The notes beneath the pieces are model-generated. The model did no database searches, was not told where the DNA came from, and was given only the letters and a program-made list of their open reading frames with translations. The position numbers and the translations under genes were made by a program. A DNA stretch of 64,000 nucleotides from Microbacterium sp. MYb54 (GTDB lineage Bacteria; Actinomycetota; Actinomycetes; Actinomycetales; Microbacteriaceae): assembly GCF_002979515.1 (NCBI RefSeq), contig NZ_PCPA01000001.1, positions 186,001-250,000 on the forward strand, in the 5' to 3' direction. This document shows, piece by piece, positions 42,585 through 50,376 of this stretch; position 1 is the stretch's first letter, and each line of letters begins with the position of its first letter.

Positions 42585-45068
42585 ATGGACACAGCCAACC
42601 TCACCCGCGAGGAGACCGCAGCGCGATCCGCCGCGGTCACCGTGCACCGCATCCGCGTCGAGCTCGACCTGACAGGCGCACCCGAGCGCGCACGCTCCGG
42701 CTTCCCGACTGTCACGACGCTCGAGTTCGATGCCACCGCCGACGCGACATGGCTCGACTTCATTGGCGAAGAGGTGCAGCGGGTCGTCGTGAACGGCGTC
42801 GATCAGGATGTCGTCTACGACGGCGCGCGGATCAGCCTCTCCGGTCTTGCTGCGTCCAACGTCGTCCGCGTCGAGGGGGTCGGGGCCTACAGCCGGTCGG
42901 GCGAGGGTCTGCACCGCTTCCACGACCCGGTCGATGAAGAGACGTACCTCTACACGCAGTACGAGCCGGCGGACTCGCGTCGGGTCATGGCGTGTTTCGA
43001 GCAGCCTGATATGAAGGCCGAGTACACCTTCGTCGTGGATGCACCGTCCGGGTGGGAGGTGCTCTCCAACCAGACGGCCGCGCACACCGATCTGGGTGTC
43101 GGGGTGCAGCGTGTGGAGTTCGCTCCGACACTGCCGATCTCGAGCTACATCACGGCTGTCGCCGCAGGACCGTACTCGCGCGTGGACGGAGAGTGGCAGC
43201 GGGGCGAGCAGAGCATCGCCCTCGGAGTGTTCGTCCGCCGATCGCTCGCACCGCACCTGGAGGCCGACGAGATCCTCGAGGTGACCCGGCAGGGACTCGA
43301 CTTCTTCACGGACGCCTTCGCGTATCCGTATCCCTGGGGCAAGTACGACCAGATCTTCGTGCCCGAGTACAACCTCGGCGCGATGGAGAACCCGGGCCTC
43401 GTGACCTTCACCGAGGCCTACCTGTCCCGCGGGGCTGCGACCGATGCCCAGCGCGCGGCACGTGCCAACACGATCCTGCACGAGATGGCGCACATGTGGT
43501 TCGGCGACCTCGTCACGATGACCTGGTGGGATGGCCTCTGGCTCAAGGAGTCGTTCGCCGACTACATGGGTGCGCATGCGTCGGCCGTCGCCACCCGATT
43601 CCAGGACGCGTGGGTGAAGTTCGCCGCGAGCCGCAAGGCCTGGGCCTATCAGCAGGATCAGCTGCCGACGACCCACCCGATCGTGGCGGACATCACCGAC
43701 CTCGAGGCCGCGAAGCTGAACTTCGACGGGATCACCTACGCCAAGGGCGCAGCCGTGCTGAAGCAGCTCGTCGCGTTCGTCGGCGATGAGGCGTTCTTCG
43801 AGGGTGCCCGCCGGTACTTCACCGCCAATGCGTTCGGGAACACGACGCTCGACGACTTCCTGGTGCAGTTGAGCGCTGTGTCGGGACGCGACATGAGCGA
43901 CTGGTCCGCGGCCTGGCTGCAGACCTCAGGCGTTTCGACGCTGTGGACCGAGAACGATGCGGACGGCCGCCTCTTCCTCGTGCAGACGGATCCTCGTCCG
44001 CACCGGCTTCGCATCGGTCTGTACGAGCGGGTGGACGGCCGCATCGTCCGGCGTGATCAGCAGGAGCTCGACGTCGTCGGGGAGCGGACCGAGGTCGAGC
44101 TGCCCGAGGCCGATCTGGTGCTCCTCAACGACGACGATCTCACCTACGTGAAGGCGCGCCTCGATGAGCGCTCTCTGGCCACGGTCGAGCAGTCGCTGTC
44201 TTCCATCGATGATCCGCTGGCACGTGCACTCGTGTGGTCGTCGCTCTGGAACGCCACGCGGGACGGCGAGCTCGACGCCAGACGGTACCTCGCGATCGTG
44301 CGGGCGCACGCACCGGCGGAATCCAACATCGGGCTGCTGACCGGAGTCGTCGCGAACGCGCTCTACACGATCCGCCATTTCGTCGTCGATGCGGACCGTG
44401 CTGAGGAGCAGCGGAACTGGACCGACGCCGTCTGGGTCGCACTTCAGGCTGCCGATGCCGGCAGCGATGCTCAGCTTTCGTGGGCAAGGGCGTTCGCGAC
44501 GGCATCCGCGTTCGATGATGCGCACCACGAGCACGCGCAGGCTCTGCTCGACGGCGTTGCGCCCGAGGGGCTCATCGTTGATCCCGATCTGCGTTGGCAG
44601 CTCCTGACGGCCCTCGTCACCACCGGGCATGCCGGCATGGTCGAGATCGCGGCCGAGCAGGACCGGGATGACACCGGAGACGGACGCACCGCCGCCAGAC
44701 GGGCGCGCTCATCGCGTCCTGATCTGGACGTACGGCGTGAGGCGTGGGAATCCGCGTGGAATGACCTGTCGCTCAGCAACGACCATCTCGACGCCGAGAT
44801 CAGCGGGTTCCGTGCCGGTGGACGCCGGGATCTGATCGATGGCTTCGATGACGAGTACTTCGTGCGGATCGATCAGGCCTGGAACGAGCGCAGCATCGAG
44901 ATCGCGCGACGGCTGGTCATCGGGCTGTTCCCTTCGACTGACTCCCTGGAGCCCGTCGACGCGTGGCTGGCAGGCCACCAGGCTGCTCCCGCCGCGCTGA
45001 GGAGGCTCGTCATCGAGCAGCGGGATCACCTCGAGCGTGAGCTCCGGGTTCGAGCCGCGCAGGGCTAG
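42585..45068 (+). CDS. pepN: Aminopeptidase N (M1 family)
   Basis: 827-aa cytosolic zinc aminopeptidase that removes N-terminal residues. It has the exopeptidase motif GAMEN (residues 265-269), the zinc site HEMAH (299-303) with the third ligand Glu322, and the proton-donor Tyr in the GITYAKGAAVLKQL region (about 380). The N-terminal beta domain is at about 1-200 and the ERAP1-like C-terminal helical domain at about 515-827. A CAGGAT hexamer 6 nt before ATG 42585 may be a weak leaderless -10. Its stop codon TAG lies within the CTAG that also provides the convergent GNAT stop. Confidence 0.95.
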   Translation: MDTANLTREETAARSAAVTVHRIRVELDLTGAPERARSGFPTVTTLEFDATADATWLDFIGEEVQRVVVNGVDQDVVYDGARISLSGLAASNVVRVEGVGAYSRSGEGLHRFHDPVDEETYLYTQYEPADSRRVMACFEQPDMKAEYTFVVDAPSGWEVLSNQTAAHTDLGVGVQRVEFAPTLPISSYITAVAAGPYSRVDGEWQRGEQSIALGVFVRRSLAPHLEADEILEVTRQGLDFFTDAFAYPYPWGKYDQIFVPEYNLGAMENPGLVTFTEAYLSRGAATDAQRAARANTILHEMAHMWFGDLVTMTWWDGLWLKESFADYMGAHASAVATRFQDAWVKFAASRKAWAYQQDQLPTTHPIVADITDLEAAKLNFDGITYAKGAAVLKQLVAFVGDEAFFEGARRYFTANAFGNTTLDDFLVQLSAVSGRDMSDWSAAWLQTSGVSTLWTENDADGRLFLVQTDPRPHRLRIGLYERVDGRIVRRDQQELDVVGERTEVELPEADLVLLNDDDLTYVKARLDERSLATVEQSLSSIDDPLARALVWSSLWNATRDGELDARRYLAIVRAHAPAESNIGLLTGVVANALYTIRHFVVDADRAEEQRNWTDAVWVALQAADAGSDAQLSWARAFATASAFDDAHHEHAQALLDGVAPEGLIVDPDLRWQLLTALVTTGHAGMVEIAAEQDRDDTGDGRTAARRARSSRPDLDVRREAWESAWNDLSLSNDHLDAEISGFRAGGRRDLIDGFDDEYFVRIDQAWNERSIEIARRLVIGLFPSTDSLEPVDAWLAGHQAAPAALRRLVIEQRDHLERELRVRAAQG

Positions 45069-45595
45069 GCCGGCGCGACCTGCATCCCCATGACCGTGCG
45101 CACGATCCACGGGTGCGCGCGGTCATCGTCGATGTGGGTCATGCCGAGGTTCTCGGCGACGGCGCGCGAGGCGTCGTTGTCGGGGTGGATGATCGCCGTG
45201 AGCAGCGTCGGCGCGAACTCCCGCGCGACGAGGTCGACGCAGGCTCGTGCGGCCTCGGTCGCATATCCTCGGCGCTGCATCTCGCGCCGCACGTGATAGC
45301 CGACCTCCATCACCGGAACGTCGTTCACCGACTGCCAGGTCAGGCCGCAGTCGCCGACGAAGACGCCGTCATGCGTCTCGATGATCCAGAGTCCGTGCCC
45401 GTGCTGCTCGTATCGCTCCTGCATGCGCGCGATCCACTCCGCACTCTCTTCGCGGGTCTTCGGAGCCGGGTAGAAGGCCATGACCTGAGGGTCGCCGAGC
45501 AGATCAGCCATCAGGTCCAGGTCGTCGGCGGTCATCTCCCGGAACGTCAACCGTTCGGTCGGCGACGGGAGGAGGCGATGCGGTTCCCCGCTCAC
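45065..45595 (-). CDS. GNAT family N-acetyltransferase
   Basis: 176 aa, RimJ/RimL-like. It has ERLTFREMTADDLDLMADLL at the N terminus, EVGYHVRREMQRRGYATEAARACVDL with the Q/RxxGxA acetyl-CoA loop (about 103-115), and AIIHPDNDASRAVAENLGMTHI. It acetylates an unknown acceptor. GTG 45595 is chosen because GTGA overlaps the stop of the metallo-hydrolase gene (45592-45594) and the GNAT fold begins there; longer frames read through another gene. Confidence 0.88.
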   Translation of the reverse strand: MSGEPHRLLPSPTERLTFREMTADDLDLMADLLGDPQVMAFYPAPKTREESAEWIARMQERYEQHGHGLWIIETHDGVFVGDCGLTWQSVNDVPVMEVGYHVRREMQRRGYATEAARACVDLVAREFAPTLLTAIIHPDNDASRAVAENLGMTHIDDDRAHPWIVRTVMGMQVAPA

Positions 45596-46230
45596 AGGTC
45601 GAGGGACTCGCCGGGCTCCAGCGTGAAGAATTCCCCGCCGCCCTGCTCGGTCGCCCACTGCAGGCGCTGACGGTGCATGTTCCTGCCGATCACCGACAGC
45701 GTCATGTCGTGTGTGCCGAAGGCGCGACGTGGTGCGACGGCGAGCACGTAATCCATCGCCTCGCCGATCTTCAGCCACGGGGCGCCGAGTGGCGCTGCGA
45801 GGGTGCCGACCTCTACGCCCTCGGGGACGGCGTAGGAGTCGCCGGGGTAGTAGAGCTCGTCGTTCACGAGCACTCCGACGTTCTCGACCGTCGGGAGAGA
45901 GGAGTGGATGACCTCGTGAGTGCCGCCGAAGAATCGCAGGGCGAATCCACCGACCTCGACGGTGTCGCCGGGGGCGACGACGGTGATGTCATATTCGGCT
46001 GCGGCTCGTGCCACTCCCGAAGGAGCGTAGATCGGCGTTCCCGGTGCGGCACGCAGGAATCGATCGAGGTGGTCGGGCGTCCAGTGGTCCGGATGCTCGT
46101 GCGTGATGACCACACCGACGAGGTCTTCGAGGTCGTCCAGAGGTGTTGTGAAGGAGCCCGGATCGATCAGAAGGGTCTTCCCGTTCGCATCGAGGCGGAG
46201 GGCGGCATGTTCGAACTTGGTGACGCGCAT
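45592..46230 (-). CDS. MBL-fold metal-dependent hydrolase (UPF0173-like)
   Basis: 212 aa. Metallo-beta-lactamase motif THEHPDHW (about 62-69), His in FFGGTHEVIH, Asp in YYPGDSYAV and a C-terminal FGTHDMT. The substrate is unknown in this family, which includes lactonase-like and nuclease-like members. ATG 46230 is chosen because the conserved N terminus MRVTKFEHAALRL starts there. An ATG at about 46251 (MKELTLLMRV) with GGAG in front is possible. Translation further upstream would run through tRNA-Glu. Coupled to the GNAT gene by GTGA. Confidence 0.85.
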   Translation of the reverse strand: MRVTKFEHAALRLDANGKTLLIDPGSFTTPLDDLEDLVGVVITHEHPDHWTPDHLDRFLRAAPGTPIYAPSGVARAAAEYDITVVAPGDTVEVGGFALRFFGGTHEVIHSSLPTVENVGVLVNDELYYPGDSYAVPEGVEVGTLAAPLGAPWLKIGEAMDYVLAVAPRRAFGTHDMTLSVIGRNMHRQRLQWATEQGGGEFFTLEPGESLDL

Positions 46231-46313
46231 GAGGAGAGTCAACTCCTTCATGTGCTCCACGGCAAACGGATTCCGCCCGCCACGCCCGGGCGTCAGGATG
46301 AGGTGGCATCGAT

Positions 46314-46343
46314 TTGGCGGAGTGAGAATCGTCATGGCATACT
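46314..46343 (+). promoter_or_regulatory. tRNA-Glu promoter
   Basis: TTGGCG (46314-46319), 18-nt spacer, CATACT (46338-46343). The predicted start is about 30 nt before the tRNA. Confidence 0.45.
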
Positions 46344-46380
46344 TGAACGGTTGTCGCGCGACGGAAACGTTTCGCCAGAC

Positions 46381-46453
46381 GGCCCCATCGTATAGCGGCC
46401 TAGTACGCTGCCCTCTCACGGCGGTAACGCGGGTTCGAATCCCGCTGGGGTCA
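46381..46453 (+). tRNA. tRNA-Glu (anticodon CTC)
   Basis: 73-nt cloverleaf. The acceptor stem GGCCCCA (46381-46387) pairs with TGGGGTC (46446-46452), discriminator A. The T arm is GGGTTCGAATCCC, and the anticodon loop CCTCTCA contains CTC. No encoded CCA. Confidence 0.94.
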
Positions 46454-46461
46454 CACAACAC

Positions 46462-46493
46462 GAGAAAGCCTCCGGTTCGCCGGGGGCTTTCTC
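46462..46493 (+). terminator. Terminator after tRNA-Glu
   Basis: 14-bp stem GAGAAAGCCTCCGG with CCGGGGGCTTTCTC (one T-G pair), TTCG tetraloop, then GCTTTTCC. Confidence 0.9.
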
Positions 46494-46523
46494 GCTTTTC
46501 CGGCCATTTCTTGCGCTTCAGGC

Positions 46524-47768
46524 TCAGTCGACCGGTCGCAGCGACATCGCCCGGAAGGTCGCGTTGCTCAGCGGCAGGATCATCAGCGCCATCATCGCGC
46601 CGCCGAACAGTGCGAACGGCACCCAGAGGGCTGCGGCGGATGCGAGTGCGCCGAACCCCGCCATCGCGAGGGGCATCAAGCAGTCATCGCCGAGGCGCGT
46701 GAGGGAGCCCATGCGGCCGAGATAGGCGGTGTCGACGGTCGCTGAGAAGGTCGCGCTCAGCAGCACCGACGCGTATCCGGCCGTCGCCCCGATGATGAAC
46801 GCCGCTGCAGCAACGGTCCACGCCGGTCCGAAGCCGAGCGCGACGATCCCGGCGCCCTGGATCACGAGAGCCCAGAAGCCGGCGCGCGCCTCGTGACGCG
46901 GCCGCCACTTCGCCACGGAGATGGCCCCCAGCGCCGCACCGAGGCCGAGCAACGCCTCGAAGAGGCCGACAGCCTGTGCGCCCCATCCCTCGGCATGGGC
47001 GCGGAGTGCGAGCCCGATTCCGACGGCGGGCCCGACGGCGAGGTTCAACCCCGACAGAGCGATCACGAGCGTGCGGGTCGTGGGGTTCGATGAGAGGTGG
47101 GCGAAGCCCTGCGCGATCCCTCGCAGCGCTGTCTTCTTGTCTGCACGAGCGAGGCGGAATCGTGGACGCAGCCAGATCGCGATGAAGGCGACCACCAGCG
47201 TGAAGGTCAGCGCGTTCACCGTGGCGCTGCCGACGAGGCCGGCGTGCGCCACGATCACCCCGCCGATCGCTGCGCCGCCCATCGTGCCGAGGCGCGAGGC
47301 CGTCTGTGCCGCGGCGCCGTAGGAGGGGAGGTCTTCGGCCCTGACCAGCTGTCGGGCGATGGTCCCGGCTGAGGGCTCGTAGAACGCGTCGCACACGCCG
47401 AATGCGATCGCGGCGAACAGCAGCACTGCGACCGAGGGCGGAGTCGCGAGTACCCACACCGCGACAGCGACCAGCACGCAGACCCGGAGCACGTTGAACA
47501 CCAGCATGATCCGGCGGGCATTCGCGCGGTCGGCGAGTACGCCGCCGAAGAGCAGGATCACCGCGCGGGGAACCGTTCCCGCCGCGACGATCAGTCCGGC
47601 GATGGCGGGGGATGCAACCTGCACGGCGGTCCAGGCGAGGGCGATCGTCCACAATGCGTCACCGGCATCGGAGAGCGCTTTGACGCCGATCCAGGCATGC
47701 ACCAGGCGGTCACGGCGGAATGAAGGAGGTGCGACGATCTCGACGGGTTCGTTGACGGTGGCCATCAT
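46524..47768 (-). CDS. MFS transporter
   Basis: 414 aa, about 12 TM. A motif A-like loop FGGVLADRANARRIMLV lies at about 74-90. A long hydrophobic stretch near GFAHLSSNPTTRTLVIALSG opens the second half. ATG 47768 overlaps the ArsR stop (ATGA). Pairing with an ArsR-type regulator suggests an efflux role, with the regulator controlling its own operon. Substrate unknown. Confidence 0.87.
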   Translation of the reverse strand: MMATVNEPVEIVAPPSFRRDRLVHAWIGVKALSDAGDALWTIALAWTAVQVASPAIAGLIVAAGTVPRAVILLFGGVLADRANARRIMLVFNVLRVCVLVAVAVWVLATPPSVAVLLFAAIAFGVCDAFYEPSAGTIARQLVRAEDLPSYGAAAQTASRLGTMGGAAIGGVIVAHAGLVGSATVNALTFTLVVAFIAIWLRPRFRLARADKKTALRGIAQGFAHLSSNPTTRTLVIALSGLNLAVGPAVGIGLALRAHAEGWGAQAVGLFEALLGLGAALGAISVAKWRPRHEARAGFWALVIQGAGIVALGFGPAWTVAAAAFIIGATAGYASVLLSATFSATVDTAYLGRMGSLTRLGDDCLMPLAMAGFGALASAAALWVPFALFGGAMMALMILPLSNATFRAMSLRPVD

Positions 47769-48313
47769 GGCACCGTGGGAAAGGCGTGTGCGAACACGAA
47801 GATGGGAGCGCGGTCCTGGCCATCGTCGAGGTCGATGCCGTCCTGCCACTCGCGGATCGTCCCAAGGATCCGCGCGGAGAGATCCCGCAGTTCATCGGGC
47901 GAGGCCCATGCTGTGGTCTCGGTGTTCGAGCCGTCGTAGTCGGCATATGCGGGGTCATGCCTGCCGCGATGCCAGCGTTGAAGCCTATCGATCTGCATCC
48001 GGATGCCCTGCCGCTGGGCCTCTCTCGCGAGCAGGGCGTCGGCGGGGGAGTCGGCATAGTCGTCGGTCGACCACGTCAGCCCGCGGCGTGCCGCTTTCCA
48101 CCAGCTGGTGCGCTTGTCACCCGTCGGGTCCGGGGCGCGCTCCACGACGCCGGCACGCTCGAGCATCCGAAGATGATGGCTGATGCTGCCGACCTGGCTG
48201 TCGAGCGCGCGCGCGATCGCGGTGACCTGCGCGGTGCCGTACAGGAGCAGGTAGTCGTAGATGCGTCGGCGCAGCGGATGGTGCACGGCGGTGATCACGG
48301 AGATGTCTTCCAC
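47765..48313 (-). CDS. ArsR family winged-helix regulator
   Basis: 182 aa. HTH_20/ArsR-type winged helix at about 1-85 (ITAVHHPLRRRIYDYLLLYG, IARALDSQVGSISHHLRMLERAGVVERA), then a helical C-terminal part of about 95 residues (WHRGRHDP, LRDLSARILGTIREW). There is no metal-site CxC, so it is not a classical metal sensor. GTG 48313 follows TAGCGT by 8 nt (leaderless). It lies directly upstream of the MFS gene and is coupled to it. Confidence 0.88.
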   Translation of the reverse strand: MEDISVITAVHHPLRRRIYDYLLLYGTAQVTAIARALDSQVGSISHHLRMLERAGVVERAPDPTGDKRTSWWKAARRGLTWSTDDYADSPADALLAREAQRQGIRMQIDRLQRWHRGRHDPAYADYDGSNTETTAWASPDELRDLSARILGTIREWQDGIDLDDGQDRAPIFVFAHAFPTVP

Positions 48314-48321
48314 GGAAGATG

Positions 48322-48360
48322 ACGCTAATCGCGCGATGCGAGGCGCACAAGGTTTCTTGT
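48322..48360 (-). promoter_or_regulatory. arsR promoter with inverted repeat
   Basis: Minus strand: -35 TTGTGC (48350 to 48345), 17-nt spacer, -10 TAGCGT (48327 to 48322). An inverted repeat ACAAG-gttt-CTTGT at 48347-48360 overlaps the -35, a plausible autoregulatory operator. Confidence 0.5.
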
Positions 48361-48374
48361 ATACCCCGGGAAAT

Positions 48375-48411
48375 CAAAGAAAAGGCTCACCCGGCATGCT
48401 CCGGGCGAGCC
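48375..48411 (-). terminator. Terminator of the sigma-DUF4349 operon
   Basis: Stem GGCTCACCCGG/CCGGGCGAGCC (one mismatch) followed, on the minus strand, by TTTTCTTT: a classical intrinsic terminator placed before the arsR promoter. Confidence 0.8.
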
Positions 48412-48429
48412 GATTCGTGTGCGGTGCGG

Positions 48430-49566
48430 TCAGCTCTCGTCTGGGCTCTTCTCCGCCGACGATGCGCGGGCGACGCGTCGGTTCCGACGCGTCCGGCGGA
48501 TGACCCAGATGATGAAGACGACGGCGCCCGCGATGGCGAGCCAGGGGAGGATGAAGCCGAGGGCGATGACGAGAGCGTTCATTGACACCACCAGGCCGTT
48601 CCATCCCGCCAGCAGGCCGTCGCCGAAGCCCGCCGGGTCGGCGGTTGTCGGTGTGCTCGCCTTCGTCAGCTGCACCTGCAGCGACGACATGGCGACCTGA
48701 TCGTCGAGCGCTGCGAGCTGCTGCTCGTACGACTCGAGCTGGGCCTGACGGTCGGTGAGGGCCACCTCCGCCTCGATGAGCTCGGAGACGCTTCCCGACT
48801 GCGCCATGAGCTGCGTGAGCCGCTCCACGGATGCCTTCGTGGAGTCGACGCGGGCCTGCAGGTCGATCGCGACGGAGGTCACGTCCTGCTTCGAGGTAGA
48901 CGAGGACAGCACTTCTCCGGTGTCGCCGAGCGCGGCGATCACCTCAGGCAGGTCGGCGGAAGGCACCCGGACCCCGATCCAGCCGTATGCCGAGTCGCCG
49001 GGGACGGGCTCGGAGGTGCCGTCGACGGCGACCGTCTTCCCGATCTCGGTGCTCTCGACGTAGCCGCCGTGCTCCTCCGCGAGCGCTGCTATCGCTGCGG
49101 ACGCGTCAGGGATGCTCGTGACCTGCACCGTCGCCTGCGCGGTCGCGATGATCTCGCGATCGCTGTCCGACACCGCTGTGCCCGGCAGCATCTCGCCGCT
49201 CACATCGGAGCTCAGAGCGCCGTCCGGAAGCGATTCCGGGGTCACTCCCGTGATTCTCTCGGGCGACGAGGGCGCGGAATCCGCAACGGATCCGCCCTGC
49301 GTGTTCAGGCCATCGGCCGTCACCGAGGAAGAACCGCCAACCGCTCCGAGGATCGGCGGTGTCACGAGTACGCCGATAACGAAAGCGGCAGCGATGCCGC
49401 CGCCGGTCAGCCAGCGTCGACGGCGGGTGTGAGACTTCGCCTCGGCCGGGGGTGCGGTCGCGGGTGCTCGTTCCGTCGCGATCTCTGCGAAGACCGATTC
49501 CTCGATGCGCGCGATGGTCTCGTCGGAAAGCTCGGGCAGGTCGCCGGGGCTGGTCTGGTCGTTCAT
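48430..49566 (-). CDS. DUF4349 membrane protein, putative sigma-factor partner
   Basis: 378 aa. A cytosolic N-terminal region of about 55 residues (PELSDETIARIEESVFAEI, then TRRRR) is followed by a membrane helix (about 58-77), an extracytoplasmic part with SDREIIATAQATVQV and a long coiled coil (about 240-305, LEARV/LQARVDSTKASVERL), and a C-terminal helix (about 338-360) ending in a basic tail. This is the DUF4349 layout. Translation from ATG 49566 overlaps the sigma-factor stop (ATGA). The N-terminal cytosolic segment and coupling suggest it may act as an anti-sigma or envelope-sensing partner (inference). Confidence 0.85.
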   Translation of the reverse strand: MNDQTSPGDLPELSDETIARIEESVFAEIATERAPATAPPAEAKSHTRRRRWLTGGGIAAAFVIGVLVTPPILGAVGGSSSVTADGLNTQGGSVADSAPSSPERITGVTPESLPDGALSSDVSGEMLPGTAVSDSDREIIATAQATVQVTSIPDASAAIAALAEEHGGYVESTEIGKTVAVDGTSEPVPGDSAYGWIGVRVPSADLPEVIAALGDTGEVLSSSTSKQDVTSVAIDLQARVDSTKASVERLTQLMAQSGSVSELIEAEVALTDRQAQLESYEQQLAALDDQVAMSSLQVQLTKASTPTTADPAGFGDGLLAGWNGLVVSMNALVIALGFILPWLAIAGAVVFIIWVIRRTRRNRRVARASSAEKSPDES

Positions 49567-50123
49567 GCGTCTCTCTCTTCCTTCACGGCGTCGCGCAGCT
49601 GGGTGCGCACTCGAGAGAGACGGTTCCGGACGACCGCATGGGTCACGCCGAGTTCTTCGGCTGCCGCCTGATAGGCGTAGCCCTCCGACGCGCACAGACG
49701 GAAGATCTCACGGTCGAGTTCGTTCAAGGTGCCCACCTCCGCAGCGATCCGCGCGGCCAGCTCCGCCGTGATGACCTGTTCCTCGACGCTGATCGTGTCC
49801 GGCAGCAGGGCCTCATCGACGGCCTCGGCCGTGTGCGCCTGATCCCGTCGACGCTGGCGAAGCCGGTTCGCGGCTTGGAATCGGCAGATCGTGGCCAACC
49901 ACGGCAGGATCGATTCACCCTGGAGCTCGAGGGCGGGAAGCTTTCGCCAGGCGACGACGAACGTCTCCTGGGTCACGTCTTCCGCATCTGCCGGCGATGC
50001 GAGGATGCCCTGCGCGATCCAGTACACAGGTCGCACGTGTGCGCGGTACAGTTCGCGGAAGGCGTTCTCGTCGCCGGCCGCGGCCTGCGCCGCCCACTTC
50101 TGGTCACTTGTCTGCAGGGGCAT
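49563..50123 (-). CDS. ECF-type RNA polymerase sigma factor
   Basis: 186 aa. Region 2 (about 22-90) has AFRELYRAHVRPVYWIAQGIL and DAEDVTQETFVVAWR; region 4 (about 120-180) has LNELDREIFRLCASEGYAYQAAAEELGVTHAVVRNRLSRVRTQL. There is no sigma-1.1 and no large C-terminal extension. The start is ATG 50123. It is cotranscribed with the DUF4349 gene and divergent from the riboswitch-controlled TerC gene; a GAAC-N4-GTTC palindrome lies in the shared upstream region. Confidence 0.9.
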   Translation of the reverse strand: MPLQTSDQKWAAQAAAGDENAFRELYRAHVRPVYWIAQGILASPADAEDVTQETFVVAWRKLPALELQGESILPWLATICRFQAANRLRQRRRDQAHTAEAVDEALLPDTISVEEQVITAELAARIAAEVGTLNELDREIFRLCASEGYAYQAAAEELGVTHAVVRNRLSRVRTQLRDAVKEERDA

Positions 50124-50190
50124 CCTGATTCCGTTCGGTGTCTCTCACAGGGAAAGTGTCGATGGATGCCCCATCGTCTCAGATCCGTAA

Positions 50191-50204
50191 GGAACAACTG
50201 TTCC
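50191..50204. promoter_or_regulatory. GAAC-N4-GTTC palindrome (SOS-box-like)
   Basis: GGAACAACTGTTCC has a perfect 6-bp palindrome on each side of AC and contains GAAC-N4-GTTC, the core of Gram-positive LexA boxes. Its outermost bases are G/C, unlike the usual flanks. It lies in the gap between the sigma factor and the TerC gene, overlapping the likely -35 of the latter. Confidence 0.4.
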
Positions 50205-50224
50205 CTGTGTCGTCACGGCTCCGG

Positions 50225-50230
50225 TAGCAT
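50225..50230 (+). promoter_or_regulatory. terC promoter -10 box
   Basis: TAGCAT with TTCCCT 18 nt upstream as a possible -35; transcription would start close to the riboswitch 5' end. Confidence 0.5.
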
Positions 50231-50238
50231 TGCCCGGG

Positions 50239-50337
50239 CGAGAGGGAGTATCCCGAATCCGCGCGTAACGTCATCACGAGCACCGTCATCGCTGCTCCGG
50301 GCGCGCGCCGCACATCTGTGCGGGGGAGAGACTTTCG
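50239..50337 (+). ncRNA. yybP-ykoY-type (manganese) riboswitch
   Basis: The leader has the family's conserved parts in order: GGGAGTA after a 5' strand CGAGAG (50239-50244), then CGTCATCACGAG in the middle, then GGGGAGAGACTTTCG, whose CTTTCG (50332-50337) closes the first helix with CGAGAG. These blocks are typical of the Mn2+-sensing yybP-ykoY riboswitch, often found in front of TerC-family genes. A downstream hairpin for expression control was not resolved. Confidence 0.75.
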
Positions 50338-50376
50338 ACTCATTCCCGACCCCTCCGCGAAAGGTGCAGTGCGCCC

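Noticed and set aside
46103..46702. Open frame running through tRNA-Glu and its terminator
   Set aside because: It crosses the tRNA and a terminator and has no family motif or ribosome-binding site.
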